Shown piece by piece: positions 16,379 to 25,176 of a DNA stretch of 64,000 nt. The stretch spans positions 4,996,171 to 5,060,170 of the forward strand of contig NZ_KI912613.1 in the NCBI RefSeq assembly GCF_000519325.1, in the 5' to 3' direction. Numbering within the stretch: position 1 is the stretch's first letter; the number at the start of each line of letters is the position of its first letter. This DNA comes from Patulibacter minatonensis DSM 18081. GTDB lineage: Bacteria; Actinomycetota; Thermoleophilia; Solirubrobacterales; Solirubrobacteraceae. The notes beneath the pieces are model-generated. The model did not search any database and had not been told where the DNA came from. It was given only the letters and a program-made list of their open reading frames with translations. Made by a program: the position numbers and the translations under genes.

Positions 16379-17623
16379 TCAGCCGGGCAGGACCGCCGGG
16401 CCGAGCGCCGCGGCGAGCAGCAGCGCGGCGTGGAGCTCGGCCGGGCGGTCGGTGGCCGGACGGCCGCGGAGCTCCTCGGCGCGGCGGACGCGCTGCAGGA
16501 CCGTGTTGCGATGGACGCCGAGCAGGCGCGCGGCCGCCGCGAGGCCGCCCTGCGGCGCGACGACCGCGAGCAGGGCGGCGCGGACGCGCTCCGCGGCCGG
16601 ACCGGCCGTCGCCAGGCCGCCGAGCTCGCCGGCCACGAAGGCCCGCGCCGCGTCGACGTCCCGGCTCAGCAGATCGACGAGCGCCACGTCGGCGTAGGTC
16701 GAGAGCGACGGGGCGCGGTGTTCCGCGAGCGTCGCGATCCGGCGCGCGCGGTCGGCCTGGAGCCGTCCGTCGCGGAAGCCCGCCAGGCCGACCCCCGGGC
16801 TCCCCACCGCGACGTGCACCTCGGCCGACGCCGCCCGGGTCGCCGCGGTCGACGCGGCGACGTCGACCGGCCCGTCGGGCACGACCCAGCCGCCGAGGAC
16901 GTGGGGCCCGTCGGGGACGAGCAGCGGCCGGGCGCTCCCCACCGTCGCCGCGAGGGCGAGCGCGACCCGCTCGAGCTCCACCGGATCGCCGGTCGACCAG
17001 CACACGAACGCGAGCTGCGGACCGGCGAGCGCGTGGCCGAGGGCACGCTCGGCGGAGCGGTGGTCGACCGGCTCTCCCGCGAGCACGGCGCGGACCACGT
17101 CGGCACGCACGATGGCCGCTCGCCGCTGGCGTCGCTCCCGCTCGGCGACGTGCTCGGCGCCGACGCGCGCGGAGACCGTGTCGATGTAGCGGAACGAGAA
17201 CGCCGCGGTGTCGCGGAGCGCGACGGCCAGTCGGTCGCGGTCGGTGATCACCTCGGTCAGCGCGGAGCTCCAGAGGCCCCAGAAGTACGCGTGCCCGAGC
17301 CGGTAGAAGCGCAGGGTCGAGTCCACCCCGCGGCCGCTGGCCGCCATCCGCCGGGCGTGCTCCAGCGCGGCGACCGGGGCCTCGGTCGCGCTCGCCGGGA
17401 TGCCGTGGCGCACCATCGAGATCATCGCCTCGACGTTGGCGCTGCACGACGCGAGCGTCACGCCGGCGATCTCCGGGTCGTCGACGGCCTCCGGGATGTG
17501 TTCCGCGAGGTAGTCGAACATGCCCCCGGCGATGCCCTCGACGTCGCCCGCCCAGCCCGTCGCGAGGGCGCGGACCTCCTCGATCGCCATCCCGTCCGGC
17601 GGCGCGTCCTGCGGCTCGAGCAC
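16379..17623 (-). CDS. PucR/CdaR-type transcription regulator
   Basis: 414 aa from GTG at 17623 (GAGG 8 nt upstream; an ATG at 17590 is the alternative). The middle region (about 160-300) is the GGDEF-like domain of PucR proteins and the C terminus is the PucR HTH: LAAAARLLGVHRNTVLQRVRRAEEL (about residues 362-386), where H-R-N-T-V is the family signature. The N-terminal 150 residues are helical and probably sense a small molecule. It is divergent from the secreted glucosaminidase at 17703, 79 bp away, and next to the desaturase, either of which it may regulate. Confidence 0.85.
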   Translation of the reverse strand: MLEPQDAPPDGMAIEEVRALATGWAGDVEGIAGGMFDYLAEHIPEAVDDPEIAGVTLASCSANVEAMISMVRHGIPASATEAPVAALEHARRMAASGRGVDSTLRFYRLGHAYFWGLWSSALTEVITDRDRLAVALRDTAAFSFRYIDTVSARVGAEHVAERERRQRRAAIVRADVVRAVLAGEPVDHRSAERALGHALAGPQLAFVCWSTGDPVELERVALALAATVGSARPLLVPDGPHVLGGWVVPDGPVDVAASTAATRAASAEVHVAVGSPGVGLAGFRDGRLQADRARRIATLAEHRAPSLSTYADVALVDLLSRDVDAARAFVAGELGGLATAGPAAERVRAALLAVVAPQGGLAAAARLLGVHRNTVLQRVRRAEELRGRPATDRPAELHAALLLAAALGPAVLPG

Positions 17624-17702
17624 CCGTCGAGCCTCGCACGCCCGGCGGTCGGCGGGGTGCCGGCACGGGCGTCCCGGACGGGCGCTACCCTGGCGGCGTC
17701 CC

Positions 17703-18689
17703 ATGCGCGTGCGTCCTCGTCCCCTGTCGTCCATCGCCGTCGTCCTGCTGGCATCCGCCACGGCGGCGGTCTCCCCCGCGGCGGCGTCCTCCGGGCCGCC
17801 CGCCGGCCCCGCCGCCCAGGCGAGCCCGGCGACGCCCCGGGCCGCGCGCGCCGCGCCGTCGCCCGTGGGTGTCGTGCGGCTGAAGCCGGCCGGGTCGACG
17901 ATCGCGACCCGCCGGAGCCCGGTCGCGCCGGCACCCGGCAGCGCCGTGAAGGACGGCGACAGCTTCGTGATCCGCTGCCAGGTCAACGGCGACGAGCAGG
18001 CGTCGACGTACGGCACGTCGCGGCTCTGGAACCAGGTCCAGCTCCCGACCGGGGAGATCGCCTACCTCCCGGGCGCCGCGACCGACCTCTCGACCCGCAC
18101 CGAGATGGTCGCCCCGTACTGCGGTTGGCAGGACGCCACCCGCGTCGGCGGCTCGCAGGGGACGTGCTTCCGGCGCTCCCCCGTGCGGCTCCTCGCCGCC
18201 CCGCGGTCGCGCGCCGCGTTCGTGAAGCGGGCCGGACCGGAGGCCCGGCGGTCGTTCCGCTCGACCGGCGTGCCGGCGTCCGTGTCGGTCGCCCAGGGGA
18301 TCCTCGAGTCCGACTCCGGGAAGGCGACGGCCGGGGCGAACAACTACTTCGGCATCAAGGCGCAGCAGGTCGACCCGGGCACCGGGACGTTCACCTGGGG
18401 GTCCTCGGCGGTCGGCTGCGTGAACGTGCCGACGTTCGAGTCCGAGGGCGGCACGGACGTGCGGATCATCGCCGCGTTCCGGCTGTACCGGACGATGCGC
18501 GGCTCGTTCGCCGACCACGGGCGGTTCCTGCGCGACAACCCGCGGTACGCGACCGCGTTCCGGTACCGCCGCGATCCGAAGCGGTTCGCGAAGGCGCTCC
18601 AGCGCGCAGGGTACGCCACCGACCCGTCGTACAGCTCGAAGCTGATCGCGCTGATCCGGCAGGAGCGGCTCACCCGCTTCGACCGCTGA
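17703..18689 (+). CDS. Secreted glucosaminidase-domain cell-wall hydrolase
   Basis: 328 aa. A signal peptide (RPRPLSSIAVVLLASATAAVS then ASS cleavage region) leads into an Ala/Pro linker, a small SH3-like region (VKDGDSFVIRCQVNGDEQAS ... GEIAYLPG, about 80-150) and a C-terminal FlgJ/GH73-type glucosaminidase domain: VPASVSVAQGILESDSGKATAGANNYFGIKA, with the catalytic Glu in ILESDSG, then FRLYRTMRGSFADHGRFL. It should cleave peptidoglycan glycan strands outside the cell. A TACCCT -10 box lies 11 nt before the ATG and there is no ribosome site, so the leader is very short. Confidence 0.85.
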   Translation: MRVRPRPLSSIAVVLLASATAAVSPAAASSGPPAGPAAQASPATPRAARAAPSPVGVVRLKPAGSTIATRRSPVAPAPGSAVKDGDSFVIRCQVNGDEQASTYGTSRLWNQVQLPTGEIAYLPGAATDLSTRTEMVAPYCGWQDATRVGGSQGTCFRRSPVRLLAAPRSRAAFVKRAGPEARRSFRSTGVPASVSVAQGILESDSGKATAGANNYFGIKAQQVDPGTGTFTWGSSAVGCVNVPTFESEGGTDVRIIAAFRLYRTMRGSFADHGRFLRDNPRYATAFRYRRDPKRFAKALQRAGYATDPSYSSKLIALIRQERLTRFDR

Positions 18690-18829
18690 GCCCGGGGGCG
18701 CGTCGCCGGTCGCGGGCCGTCGCGGCACCTCCTGCGCCCTCGTGCATGCGCCACGGGCACCGCGGCCGGGCCGGCCGGGGTGGCGAGGTCACACGGCCCG
18801 CCGGGACGCGTCGCGGGGCGGCGCGAACG

Positions 18830-18845
18830 ACCCCCGGTCGGGGGT
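18830..18845. promoter_or_regulatory. Inverted repeat ACCCCCG-GT-CGGGGGT
   Basis: Perfect 7-bp arms around 2 nt, about 24 bp upstream of the TAGCGT -10 box (18869-18874) that precedes the fadB2-like gene. Candidate operator overlapping the -35 region; alternatively the terminator of the glucosaminidase gene. Confidence 0.4.
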
Positions 18846-18880
18846 GTCGCGGCACGTCGCCGGAGGACTAGCGTGATCGC

Positions 18881-18949
18881 ATGGACCCCAGCGCTCACCC
18901 CCTCGGCCGCCCGGCCGCCACCGCGTGCCTCCCGGAGGCCGGCCGATGA
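18881..18949 (+). CDS. Leader mini-ORF, 22 aa, overlapping the next start (ATGA)
   Basis: ATG at 18881 lies 6 nt after a TAGCGT -10 box, the spacing seen at leaderless starts in this window. The frame (MDPSAHPLGRPAATACLPEA...) ends in TGA that overlaps the ATG of the following gene. If translated, it would couple initiation of the downstream gene. It may equally be an untranslated leader. Confidence 0.4.
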   Translation: MDPSAHPLGRPAATACLPEAGR

Positions 18950-19818
18950 GCGCCGCGGAGCAGATCGACCTCGTCGGCGTCGTCGGCGGCGGGCAGATGG
19001 GGTCCGGGATCGCGGAGGTCGCCGCGCGCGCCGGGTGCGACGTCGTCGTCGTCGAGGTCAGCCAGGAGCTCGCGGACAAGGCGGTCGCCAGGATCGAGGC
19101 CTCCCTGCAGCGCGGCGTCAGCCGGGGCAAGCTCACCGCCGAGGAGGCCGCCGACACGGTCGGACGGCTCAGCGCGTCGGGGTCGATGGCCGACCTCGCC
19201 GACCGGCAGCTCGTCGTCGAGGCGGTCGTCGAGCGCAAGGAGGCGAAGCTCGAGGTGATCGGCGCGCTGGCCGAGATCCTCACCGACCCGACGGCCATCC
19301 TCGCGTCGAACACGTCGTCGATCCCGATCGTCGAGCTCGGCGCGGCCGTCGGCCAGCGGTCCACGAACGTCCTGGGGCTCCACTTCTTCAACCCGGTGCC
19401 GGTGCTCTCGCTCGTCGAGATCATCCCGTCGCTCCTGACGTCCGAGAGCGTCACCGAGCGCGCGCGGTCGTTCGTCGTCGACGTCCTGGGCAAGGACCCG
19501 ATCACGGCCCCCGACCGCGCGGGCTTCACCGTCAACGCGCTGCTGATCCCGTACCTGCTCTCCGCCATCCGGATGCTCGAGCAGGGCCTCGCGTCCGCGA
19601 AGGACATCGACGAGGGCATGGTCAAGGGCTGCGCGCACCCGATGGGCCCGCTGCGGCTGTCGGACCTGATCGGACTGGACACCGTGCTGGGCGTCGCCGA
19701 GACCCTCTACGCCGAGCAGCGCGAGCAGCTGTTCGCCCCGCCGGCGCTGCTCCAGCGGCTCGTGTCGGCCGGCCGGCTCGGCCGCAAGACCGGGCACGGC
19801 GTCTACGACTACGACTGA
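18946..19818 (+). CDS. 3-hydroxybutyryl-CoA dehydrogenase
   Basis: 290 aa. It interconverts 3-hydroxyacyl-CoA and 3-oxoacyl-CoA with NAD(P). N-terminal Rossmann domain: VGVVGGGQMGSGIAEVAARAG (residues about 7-27), ASNTSSIPI (about 124-132), the family signature LGLHFFNPVPVLSLVEII with catalytic His (about 145-162), and a C-terminal helical domain starting DRAGFTVNALLIPYL with GCAHPMGPLRLSDLIGLD. Length fits stand-alone FadB2/PaaH enzymes. ATG at 18946 has GGAGG 7 nt upstream. It is convergent with the gene at 19872 across a strong palindrome. Confidence 0.93.
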   Translation: MSAAEQIDLVGVVGGGQMGSGIAEVAARAGCDVVVVEVSQELADKAVARIEASLQRGVSRGKLTAEEAADTVGRLSASGSMADLADRQLVVEAVVERKEAKLEVIGALAEILTDPTAILASNTSSIPIVELGAAVGQRSTNVLGLHFFNPVPVLSLVEIIPSLLTSESVTERARSFVVDVLGKDPITAPDRAGFTVNALLIPYLLSAIRMLEQGLASAKDIDEGMVKGCAHPMGPLRLSDLIGLDTVLGVAETLYAEQREQLFAPPALLQRLVSAGRLGRKTGHGVYDYD

Positions 19819-19830
19819 CGGTCCGCGCGC

Positions 19831-19852
19831 GGCGGTCCCGGCCGGGACCGCC
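19831..19852. terminator. Bidirectional terminator, 22-bp perfect palindrome
   Basis: GGCGGTCCCGG followed at once by CCGGGACCGCC, centred between two convergent genes (stops at 19818 and 19872). The flanks CCGCGCGC and GCGCGG extend the stem with a small mismatch. Confidence 0.75.
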
Positions 19853-19871
19853 GGACGCGCGGCGCCGGCGA

Positions 19872-20354
19872 TCAGCAGGAGGGCCGGCGCACGCGCCGGG
19901 GTCCGCGCGAGGCGGGCGTCCCGGCGCCCGGGCGCAGGACGGGCGGGCCGCCGAGCAGGGCGACGAGCGGGCGGGACCGGCCGAGTCGGCGGGACGGCAC
20001 GTCGGCGCGGGCCGGGCGGGCCATCAGGTCGCGCCCGCGGGACATCGAGTCCTCTGCGGCGCGGCAGTCCTCGGCGATGCGCTCCGCGAGGTCCTCGAGG
20101 TCCTCCACGGGCATCTCCGCGGCCGGGTTCTCGCGGAGCGTCGTCGCGACCTCGTGGAGCCGGTGGATGATGACGAGGAGCGTGGCGCGGACGACCGACA
20201 CCTCGTCCGCGCACTCCGGCACGTCGTGGGCCGCGTCGGCGAGGTCCTGCCGCGCCGCGTAGAGCTCCTGCGAGAGCTCCTCGGTCAGCCAGTCCGCGAC
20301 CGCGATGAAGTGGGTGGAGAGCTCGGTGTCGCCGGTGCGGTCGTGTCGGGGCAT
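19872..20354 (-). CDS. Helical protein of unknown function, 160 aa
   Basis: ATG at 20354. Residues about 15-115 are strongly amphipathic helical (STHFIAVADWLTEELSQELY ... VVRATLLVIIHRLHEVATTL ... PVEDLEDLAERIAEDCRAAE), with many Glu/Asp; the last 45 are Arg/Gly/Pro-rich and likely disordered. No known domain. It loosely resembles, in size and build, the two other orphan helical proteins in the window, without a convincing alignment. No ribosome site is visible. Confidence 0.5.
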   Translation of the reverse strand: MPRHDRTGDTELSTHFIAVADWLTEELSQELYAARQDLADAAHDVPECADEVSVVRATLLVIIHRLHEVATTLRENPAAEMPVEDLEDLAERIAEDCRAAEDSMSRGRDLMARPARADVPSRRLGRSRPLVALLGGPPVLRPGAGTPASRGPRRVRRPSC

Positions 20355-20510
20355 CGTGTGGGCCGGTCCGGCGATCCCGGAGGGCTCCGGGGGCACGTGG
20401 ACCCTGGCGCGTCGGGGGTCATCAGACAGAGACGACCGGGATCGGGAAAACAGACGAAAATCGTAGGACGAGTTTCCCGGCACCCCCCGGACGGTGTACC
20501 CGGCGAGCGG

Positions 20511-21929
20511 TCAGGCGCCGACCGCGAGCACCTCGTCGAAGCCCGCCCGCAGACTCTCCCGCAACGCCGGGACGTCGGTCACCGCGGCCGTGTCGACCGC
20601 GATCCCGATGCTGCAGACGCCGCGGTTCGACACGAGCGTGGCCATGATCGCGCAGCCCGGGACGGGGCCCATCACGTAGAGGCCCTGCACCTCGGCCCCG
20701 GCCACGAACGCGTCGCGGTCCAGGCCGCGGAAGTTCGACGCCTGCACGTCGAGCGCGCTCGTCAGCGAGGCCGTCGACCGGGTGATGAGCGCCGTCGGCA
20801 GCCGGCTCATCAGCGGGGCGACGGCGCCCGCCAGGTCGAGCGCGGGCTCGTCGCGCGCGGCGAGGACCTGCTCCCGGACCCGGGAGATCCGTCGTGCGGC
20901 GTCCGGCTCCGCCACCGGCAGCGCCACCCGGGCGGCGGCGAAGCGGTTGCCGCCCGAACCGTCGGCCGACGTCCGCAGGCTGATCGGCATCCCGAGGGGG
21001 AGCTCGTCGACGTCCACCCCGAGCCGCTCGTGGTAGCGACGCAGTCCGGCGCCGAGCGCCGCGAGGTACGCGTCGTTCAGCGATCCGCCGAGCGCCTTGC
21101 CGGCACGACGGAGGTCCGCGAGCGAGACCTCGTGCGTGAAGACCGCGCGCCCGAGGCCCCGCGAGCGGAACGCGGGCGACGGGCTCCCCGGCGCCGCGCC
21201 GGCCATCCGTCCCAGCGACGACACGTACCGCGCGGTCGCCGCGGCGGTCCGCCGGGGGCGCCGGACGATCCCGCCCGCCAGGCGGGTGGCGCGCGCCGCG
21301 ATGCCGGGCGTCCGTGCGAGCTGCCGGGTCGCGTTGCGGACGAGGAGCCCCGACGCCGACGCGGCCTCCGCGGGGACGAGTCCGGCCTGTCCGGTCGCCG
21401 AGACGGTCGGGTCGCGCGTGTCGCTGTGGATGAGGTCCAGCAGCTGGACGAGCGCCGTGCCGTCGGCCATCGCGTGGTGGAGCTTGAAGAGGTACAGGGC
21501 CCGTCCGTCGGCGAGCCCTTCGACGAGGACGCCCTTCCACTGCGGGCGGTCGCGGGCGAAGTCCTCCATGTGGACCTCGGCCGCCACGACCATCGCGTCG
21601 TCGAACGTCGACCCGGGCGGCAACGCGATCCGGCGCAGGTGCGCGTCGAGGTCGACGTCGACGTCGACCCACGCGGGCTGCCCGATGCGCGACGGATCCT
21701 CGAGCACCCGCTGGCGCATCCGGCGGACGCGGCGGACCAGCCAGCGGTGGCCGGTGACGAGCCGCTCCCACTCGGGCGCGTGGTCGAGGACCTCGACCAG
21801 GAGCCCCGCCGAGCGCAGCACCGGGTCGGCGTCGGCCCGCCACATCATCGTCTCGAAGGGCGACAGCTCGTCGGCCGTGCCCCAGTCGGCGGCCTCGGTG
21901 CTCCTCGCGGACGTCGTCTCCTGCGGCAC
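20511..21929 (-). CDS. WS/DGAT-family O-acyltransferase (wax ester synthase / diacylglycerol acyltransferase), copy 1
   Basis: 472 aa from GTG at 21929 with AGGAG 5 nt upstream. These enzymes transfer acyl groups from acyl-CoA to diacylglycerol or fatty alcohols at the membrane-lipid droplet interface, making storage triacylglycerol or wax esters. Motifs: N-terminal [12 protein letters not shown], active-site HHAMADG (residues 151-157), [10 protein letters not shown] with NRF, and the late SNFRGLD ... MGPVPG region. Nearly the same sequence recurs at 26634-28040. Divergent from gpsA, which supplies glycerol-3-phosphate. Acceptor preference cannot be read from sequence. Confidence 0.92.
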   Translation of the reverse strand: MPQETTSARSTEAADWGTADELSPFETMMWRADADPVLRSAGLLVEVLDHAPEWERLVTGHRWLVRRVRRMRQRVLEDPSRIGQPAWVDVDVDLDAHLRRIALPPGSTFDDAMVVAAEVHMEDFARDRPQWKGVLVEGLADGRALYLFKLHHAMADGTALVQLLDLIHSDTRDPTVSATGQAGLVPAEAASASGLLVRNATRQLARTPGIAARATRLAGGIVRRPRRTAAATARYVSSLGRMAGAAPGSPSPAFRSRGLGRAVFTHEVSLADLRRAGKALGGSLNDAYLAALGAGLRRYHERLGVDVDELPLGMPISLRTSADGSGGNRFAAARVALPVAEPDAARRISRVREQVLAARDEPALDLAGAVAPLMSRLPTALITRSTASLTSALDVQASNFRGLDRDAFVAGAEVQGLYVMGPVPGCAIMATLVSNRGVCSIGIAVDTAAVTDVPALRESLRAGFDEVLAVGA

Positions 21930-22109
21930 GGTGCTCCTCGCGTGGTGTGCCGCGGGGTGCGGCGGTCGGAGCGGAGGATAGTCCCCGTCCGTCGTACGGC
22001 GCACGCGCGGTTCCCCCGGATGGAGGACGCAGACCACCCCTCGGATCCGCTCGCGAGCCGTGCGCTGCGGATACGGTCGTCGGACGGATCCCGGACGAGG
22101 AACACCAGC

Positions 22110-22154
22110 ATGCGCACGATCTCCCGGCACGACGACCTCCCCGCACCGGCATGA
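22110..22154 (+). CDS. Leader mini-ORF, 14 aa, overlapping gpsA start (ATGA)
   Basis: ATG at 22110 has a good GAGGAA ribosome site about 6 nt upstream, while gpsA itself has none (CCCGCACCGGC precedes its ATG). The 14-codon frame ([14 protein letters not shown]) stops in TGA overlapping the gpsA ATG. Translation re-initiation from this leader is the simplest way for gpsA to be read. Confidence 0.5.
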   Translation: MRTISRHDDLPAPA

Positions 22155-23161
22155 CGAAGCCCGTCAACGTCGTCGTCCTCGGTGGTGGCTCGTGGGCCAC
22201 GACCGTCGCGTCCCTCGCGGCGACGAACACCCCGACCACGATCTGGGCCCGCGACGCCGACGTCGCCCGCGACATCGACGAGCACCACCGCAACTCGCGG
22301 TTCCTCGAGGACCGCCCCCTCACCGAGAGCCTCCGCGGGACCGACGACCTCGCCGCCGCGGTCGCGAAGGCCGACGTGCTCGTGATGGGCGTCCCGTCCC
22401 AGGCGCTGCGCGAGGTCGCCGGGCTCGCCGCCCCGCACCTGCGCCCCTGGGTCCCGGTGCTGTCGCTCTCCAAGGGCATCGAGGTCGGCACCCGTCTGCG
22501 CCCGACCCAGATCATCGGGTCCGTCCTGCCCGGTCACCCGATCGGCCTGCTCGCCGGCCCGAACCTCGCCCGCGAGATCCTCGACGGCAAGGCGGCCGCC
22601 GCCGTCGTCGCGACGCCGGACACCGAGGTCGCCAAGGCCCTGCAACCGCTGTTCTCGACGCCGCTGTTCCGCGTCTACCGCAACGCGGACGTCGTCGGCA
22701 GCGAGCTCGGCGGCGCCCTGAAGAACGTGATCGCGATCGCCAGCGGCATGGCCGACGGCCTGGGCGTCGGCGACAACACGCGGGCGATGGTGGTGACCCG
22801 CGGGCTCGCGGAGGTCACGCGGCTGGGCGTGGCGCTCGGCGGCGACCCGGTCACCTTCACGGGCCTCACGGGCCTCGGGGACCTCCTGGCCACCTGCTCC
22901 AGCAAGCTCTCGCGCAACCGGCGCGTCGGCGAGGAGCTCGGCAGCGGGAAGACGATCGAGGAGGTCCTCGCGGGGATGAGCCAGGTCGCCGAGGGCGTCA
23001 AGTCCGTCCGGACGGTCCTCGAGCTCGCCGCGATGCACGACGTCTCGATGCCGATCGCCGAGGAGGTCGACGCGGTCGTCAACGAGGGGCGGTCCGCCCG
23101 CGACGCCTACCGCGGTCTGCGGGCCGAGGCCGCGCAGAGCGAGCACCACGAGGTGGCCTGA
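22151..23161 (+). CDS. gpsA: Glycerol-3-phosphate dehydrogenase [NAD(P)+]
   Basis: 336 aa. It reduces dihydroxyacetone phosphate to sn-glycerol-3-phosphate, the backbone used by PlsB. Rossmann motif [14 protein letters not shown] (residues 7-20), NSRFLED, SLSKGIE with Lys108, AGPNLAREI (135-143; the family more often has GPSFA), catalytic Lys191 in [22 protein letters not shown], and [15 protein letters not shown]. Full family length. The start lacks its own ribosome site and overlaps a 14-codon leader. Convergent with the PucR-type gene at 23220 across a terminator hairpin. Confidence 0.95.
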   Translation: MTKPVNVVVLGGGSWATTVASLAATNTPTTIWARDADVARDIDEHHRNSRFLEDRPLTESLRGTDDLAAAVAKADVLVMGVPSQALREVAGLAAPHLRPWVPVLSLSKGIEVGTRLRPTQIIGSVLPGHPIGLLAGPNLAREILDGKAAAAVVATPDTEVAKALQPLFSTPLFRVYRNADVVGSELGGALKNVIAIASGMADGLGVGDNTRAMVVTRGLAEVTRLGVALGGDPVTFTGLTGLGDLLATCSSKLSRNRRVGEELGSGKTIEEVLAGMSQVAEGVKSVRTVLELAAMHDVSMPIAEEVDAVVNEGRSARDAYRGLRAEAAQSEHHEVA

Positions 23162-23175
23162 GGGCCGGGGCGGTC

Positions 23176-23205
23176 GGCACCGACGGGTGGCGGCCCGCCG
23201 GTGCC
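23176..23205. terminator. Bidirectional terminator hairpin
   Basis: GGCACCG (23176-23182) pairs with CGGTGCC (23199-23205), and inside it CGGG pairs with CCCG. It fills the 58-bp space between the convergent stops of gpsA and the PucR-type regulator. Confidence 0.7.
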
Positions 23206-23219
23206 CCGCACGCGGCTGC

Positions 23220-25004
23220 TCAGCTGCGCAGCGCGATGACCGCGGCCTGTGCGGTCAGCTGATCGCCGACGTCGCCGAGCACGTCGAGTCCCGTCCGCTC
23301 GCGGATGCGCGCGAACCGGTGGCGGATCGTGTTGGCGTGGAGCCCGAGCACCGCCGCGGTCTCGGTGACGCTCGCGCCCGCGGCGAAGAAGTGGCGCAGC
23401 GTCTCCACGAGGTCCCCGCCGGCGGACTCGGCCCGCAGGAGCGGTCCGAGCAGCTCGGTCGCCAGGTCGCGGGCATCCGAGGCCTCGCAGGCGAACAGAC
23501 GCGCGGGACCGAGGCTCTCGACCGTCAGCGACCTGGACGGACCGGCGACGACCGCGGCGCCGCGGGCCTCCCGCAGCGCGCGCGGGAGTCCGATGAGGCC
23601 GGTGCTCGGCGCGGAGACCACCACGCGCACGTCCATCCCGGCCGCGTCGGCGAGGGCCTCGAGGGCGGCGCCCGCCGCGGCACGTCGCTCGACGTCCGCC
23701 GGAGGTTGCACCACGAGGACCGAGCCCGTCCCGAGCACGACCTCCACCGGCGCCCACGCCGGCAGCGCCGACCGGACCGCATCGAGGTCGAGGGCACCGC
23801 CGTCGGACAGCACGACCAGACGCGGGGCCTCGGGGTCGATCCCGAGCCGGACGGCCAGGGCGTCGCAGGCGTGGGGACCGAGCCCTCCGCCGAGGACGCC
23901 CGCGAGGAGCGTCGCGCGGGCCGCGTCGTCGGGCTCGCCGACGGGGGCCTGCCGGACCGTCAGCGCCGCGGCGATCCTGGCGGCGATCAGGCGGTCGGTC
24001 GTCCCCGGGCGACCGCCGGCGGGGAGCACGAGCACGACGTGCGGTCCGTCGCCCGGTCCGGTGCGCACCAGCGCGGCGGCGCACGACGGGCCGTCGGTGC
24101 GCCCGGACCGGAGCGGCACCACGACGGTGCCGTCGTCGTCCGGCACGGTGCTCGCGCGCATCGCGGCGATCCCGACGGCGGCGTCCGGGGAGGGCCGGCC
24201 GTCCGCATCGGCGGGACCGGCGCGGAGGACGAGCTCGCCCGACCCGTCGCGGAGCTCGACCACGACCTCGGCCGCGACGGCGACGGCCTCGAGGAGCGTG
24301 CGACGGCCCGCGCCTCCGGTCTCGCCGATGGCGCGCTCGACCCGGGCGATCCGGGCGTGGGCCCGTCGCTCGCGGGCCAGGGCGTCCCGCGCCGCGGCGA
24401 GCTCCGCGACGCGCAGCGAGCGGTCCATCCACCGACCGAGCAGCGCCGCGAACGCCGCGGCGGCGGACTCGAGCTCCGTCCCGAACCGCCGGCGACGGTC
24501 GCGGTCCTCGACGAACGCGACGCCGAGCACGCGCCCTCCGGCGGACACGGGCACGATCAGCACGGAGCCGGTGTGCTGCCGGCGGACGGCGACCGCCTGC
24601 GCCGGGCGCGGACCGGGAGGCGCGTCGGGCAGGGCGACCGGGGTGCGAAGCCCGACGGCCTCGCGGACGGCGGGCTCGCCGGTGGGATCGAGGATCAGCC
24701 GCCGCAGGACCGGGTCCAGGGACGCCGGGTGGCCGAGGCGGCCGTGGAAGCACCCGCCCTCTCCCCCGCGCAGGTAGACGCTGCAGCGATCGGCGTCCAG
24801 CAGGTCGCAGAGCGCCTCGGCGGCGGGACGCAGCACCGCGTCGAGACCCGGGCGGTCGCCGGCCCGCCCGAGGACCTCACCGAAGGCCCGCGCAGCCGCG
24901 GGGTCGGCCCGCGGCGCCTCGACGTCGGGCAGCGCCCGCAACGCCGGAGCGGTCCCGCCGGCCCGGCGCAGGGCGGTACCACGGGTCGTCTCGGTCATCG
25001 CCAT
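23220..25004 (-). CDS. GAF-domain PucR-type transcription regulator
   Basis: 594 aa. Residues about 40-200 are a GAF domain (AEALCDLLDADRCSVYLRGGEGG ... GSVLIVPVSAGGRVLGVAFVEDRDRRRR), then a coiled coil (about 205-240), a second sensory/GGDEF-like region and a C-terminal PucR HTH (ASVTETAAVLGLHANTIRHRFARIRERTG). H-A-N-T-I-R-H-R-F is the family's recognition helix. The ATG at 25004 is 6 nt after a TACTGT -10 box (25011-25016), so the transcript is probably leaderless. A GTGAACGATCGTTTAC palindrome lies 20 bp upstream, over the promoter, so it is itself regulated by whatever reads that motif. Confidence 0.85.
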   Translation of the reverse strand: MAMTETTRGTALRRAGGTAPALRALPDVEAPRADPAAARAFGEVLGRAGDRPGLDAVLRPAAEALCDLLDADRCSVYLRGGEGGCFHGRLGHPASLDPVLRRLILDPTGEPAVREAVGLRTPVALPDAPPGPRPAQAVAVRRQHTGSVLIVPVSAGGRVLGVAFVEDRDRRRRFGTELESAAAAFAALLGRWMDRSLRVAELAAARDALARERRAHARIARVERAIGETGGAGRRTLLEAVAVAAEVVVELRDGSGELVLRAGPADADGRPSPDAAVGIAAMRASTVPDDDGTVVVPLRSGRTDGPSCAAALVRTGPGDGPHVVLVLPAGGRPGTTDRLIAARIAAALTVRQAPVGEPDDAARATLLAGVLGGGLGPHACDALAVRLGIDPEAPRLVVLSDGGALDLDAVRSALPAWAPVEVVLGTGSVLVVQPPADVERRAAAGAALEALADAAGMDVRVVVSAPSTGLIGLPRALREARGAAVVAGPSRSLTVESLGPARLFACEASDARDLATELLGPLLRAESAGGDLVETLRHFFAAGASVTETAAVLGLHANTIRHRFARIRERTGLDVLGDVGDQLTAQAAVIALRS

Positions 25005-25024
25005 GGATGGACAGTACCGGATCC

Positions 25025-25040
25025 GTGAACGATCGTTTAC
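25025..25040. promoter_or_regulatory. Palindromic operator GTGAACGATCGTTTAC
   Basis: 16-bp near-perfect palindrome (one half-site base off), 8 nt upstream of the TACTGT -10 box of the PucR-type gene. Closely matches the sites at 30403, 49420 and 49557. Confidence 0.75.
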
Positions 25041-25176
25041 ATGCCGTCCGGTGCGCGGATCGCCCGTGCGAAACACGGATCGCCCGTCCCGACGGCGGTC
25101 TCGCCGGTCCGGGGCGTCGGCGGGCCCCGGAGGACGTCCCCCCGATGGGAGGCGAAGGTCCATCCGTGGCGGTCGC